From assembly GCA_934131695.1 (NCBI GenBank), contig CAKOZV010000024.1:1-13166 (forward strand): 13,166 nucleotides of DNA. Reading direction: 5' to 3'. Shown here piece after piece: positions 13,027 to 13,166 of the stretch. Positions within the stretch are counted from its first letter, which is position 1. Each line of letters begins with the position of its first letter. Source of the DNA: an uncultured Bacilli bacterium (lineage in GTDB: Bacteria > Bacillota_I > Bacilli_A > RF39 > UBA660). The position numbers were made by a program, and so were the translations under genes. Below the pieces are notes generated by a model. The model had not been told where the DNA came from. It saw only the letters and a program-made list of their open reading frames with translations, and searched no databases.

Positions 13027-13166
13027 ATGGCCAAGACAAAAAAATTTATAAAACCATTATATGATACTACTATAAAGTATTTAGTAAAAAGTACTGATAC
13101 AAGGTATATCATCTATAGGCTTATTTATTTGGCAACTGGTATAGATCTTAGTGATTATACGTTAAT
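13027..13166 (+). CDS. Rpn family recombination-promoting nuclease / PD-(D/E)XK transposase (5' part only)
   Basis: Only the first 46 codons are in the window. KPLYDTTIKYLVKSTDTR and the later TGIDLSDYTL match the N-terminal signature of the Rpn / PD-(D/E)XK nuclease family transposases (K-P-x-x-D-x-T-x-K-Y and G-I-D-L-S-D-Y), which are related to Rpn proteins that promote RecA-independent DNA transfer. GAGGAGGG lies 3-4 bases before the ATG, which is close but strong. The nuclease active-site residues lie further on and cannot be judged. The gene is preceded by the structured element and by recX. Confidence 0.72.
   Translation, partial: MAKTKKFIKPLYDTTIKYLVKSTDTRYIIYRLIYLATGIDLSDYTL

Noticed and set aside
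1..13166. tRNA, rRNA, CRISPR array or a known riboswitch class
   Set aside because: No cloverleaf with conserved T-loop, no regularly spaced direct repeats and no recognisable aptamer consensus was seen on reading both strands.

Overview
The window looks like chromosome from a very AT-rich, low-GC Gram-positive bacterium (Bacillota, probably an uncultured gut lineage of Bacilli or relatives). The grounds are the strong AGGAGG-type ribosome binding sites, TATAAT promoters, short intrinsic terminators, an RpoZ/HelD/RecX/YitT gene set of Firmicute type, and TGA used as a stop codon (gre, the first GNAT gene), which argues against the Mollicutes code 4. The species assignment is inference only.

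Layout. Bases 1-76 look like the terminal part of an ISL3-family insertion sequence. An intergenic stretch with a stem-loop follows, then a minus-strand AbiE toxin-antitoxin operon (abiEi-abiEii, stop and start overlapping as TAATG). Its promoter carries a perfect 12-bp palindrome that overlaps the -35/-10 region and is a natural AbiEi operator. Next, also on the minus strand, are a membrane-anchored arylsulfate sulfotransferase (2007-3944) and a four-gene cluster transcribed from 6379 down to 4036: GNAT acetyltransferase, YihX-like HAD phosphatase, second GNAT acetyltransferase, and a Cro/C1-type regulator with one membrane span. A near-perfect 27-bp direct repeat (26/27) brackets the first GNAT gene and the HAD gene.

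From 6528 everything reads on the plus strand. A YitT-family membrane protein has its own terminator. A 338-base leader region with a terminator-like stem-loop precedes helD (RNA polymerase recycling ATPase), followed 8 bases later by a Gre-family transcription factor. Then come a membrane-anchored thioredoxin-fold protein (CPWC) with a very small acetyltransferase, a tiny thioredoxin-fold protein that lost its second cysteine, rpoZ (RNA polymerase omega), recX (RecA modulator), and finally a structured intergenic element before the truncated start of an Rpn/PD-(D/E)XK family transposase-nuclease.

Functional themes. Three RNA polymerase accessory proteins (HelD, Gre-like factor, omega) lie within about 4.2 kb, and HelD and the Gre-like factor are almost certainly co-transcribed. 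Both are expected to use the polymerase secondary channel. Both window edges carry mobile-element signals (ISL3 end, Rpn gene), with the AbiE system next to the left one. Nearly every plus-strand gene ends with an intrinsic terminator whose hairpin overlaps its own stop codon. No rRNA, tRNA or CRISPR array was seen.
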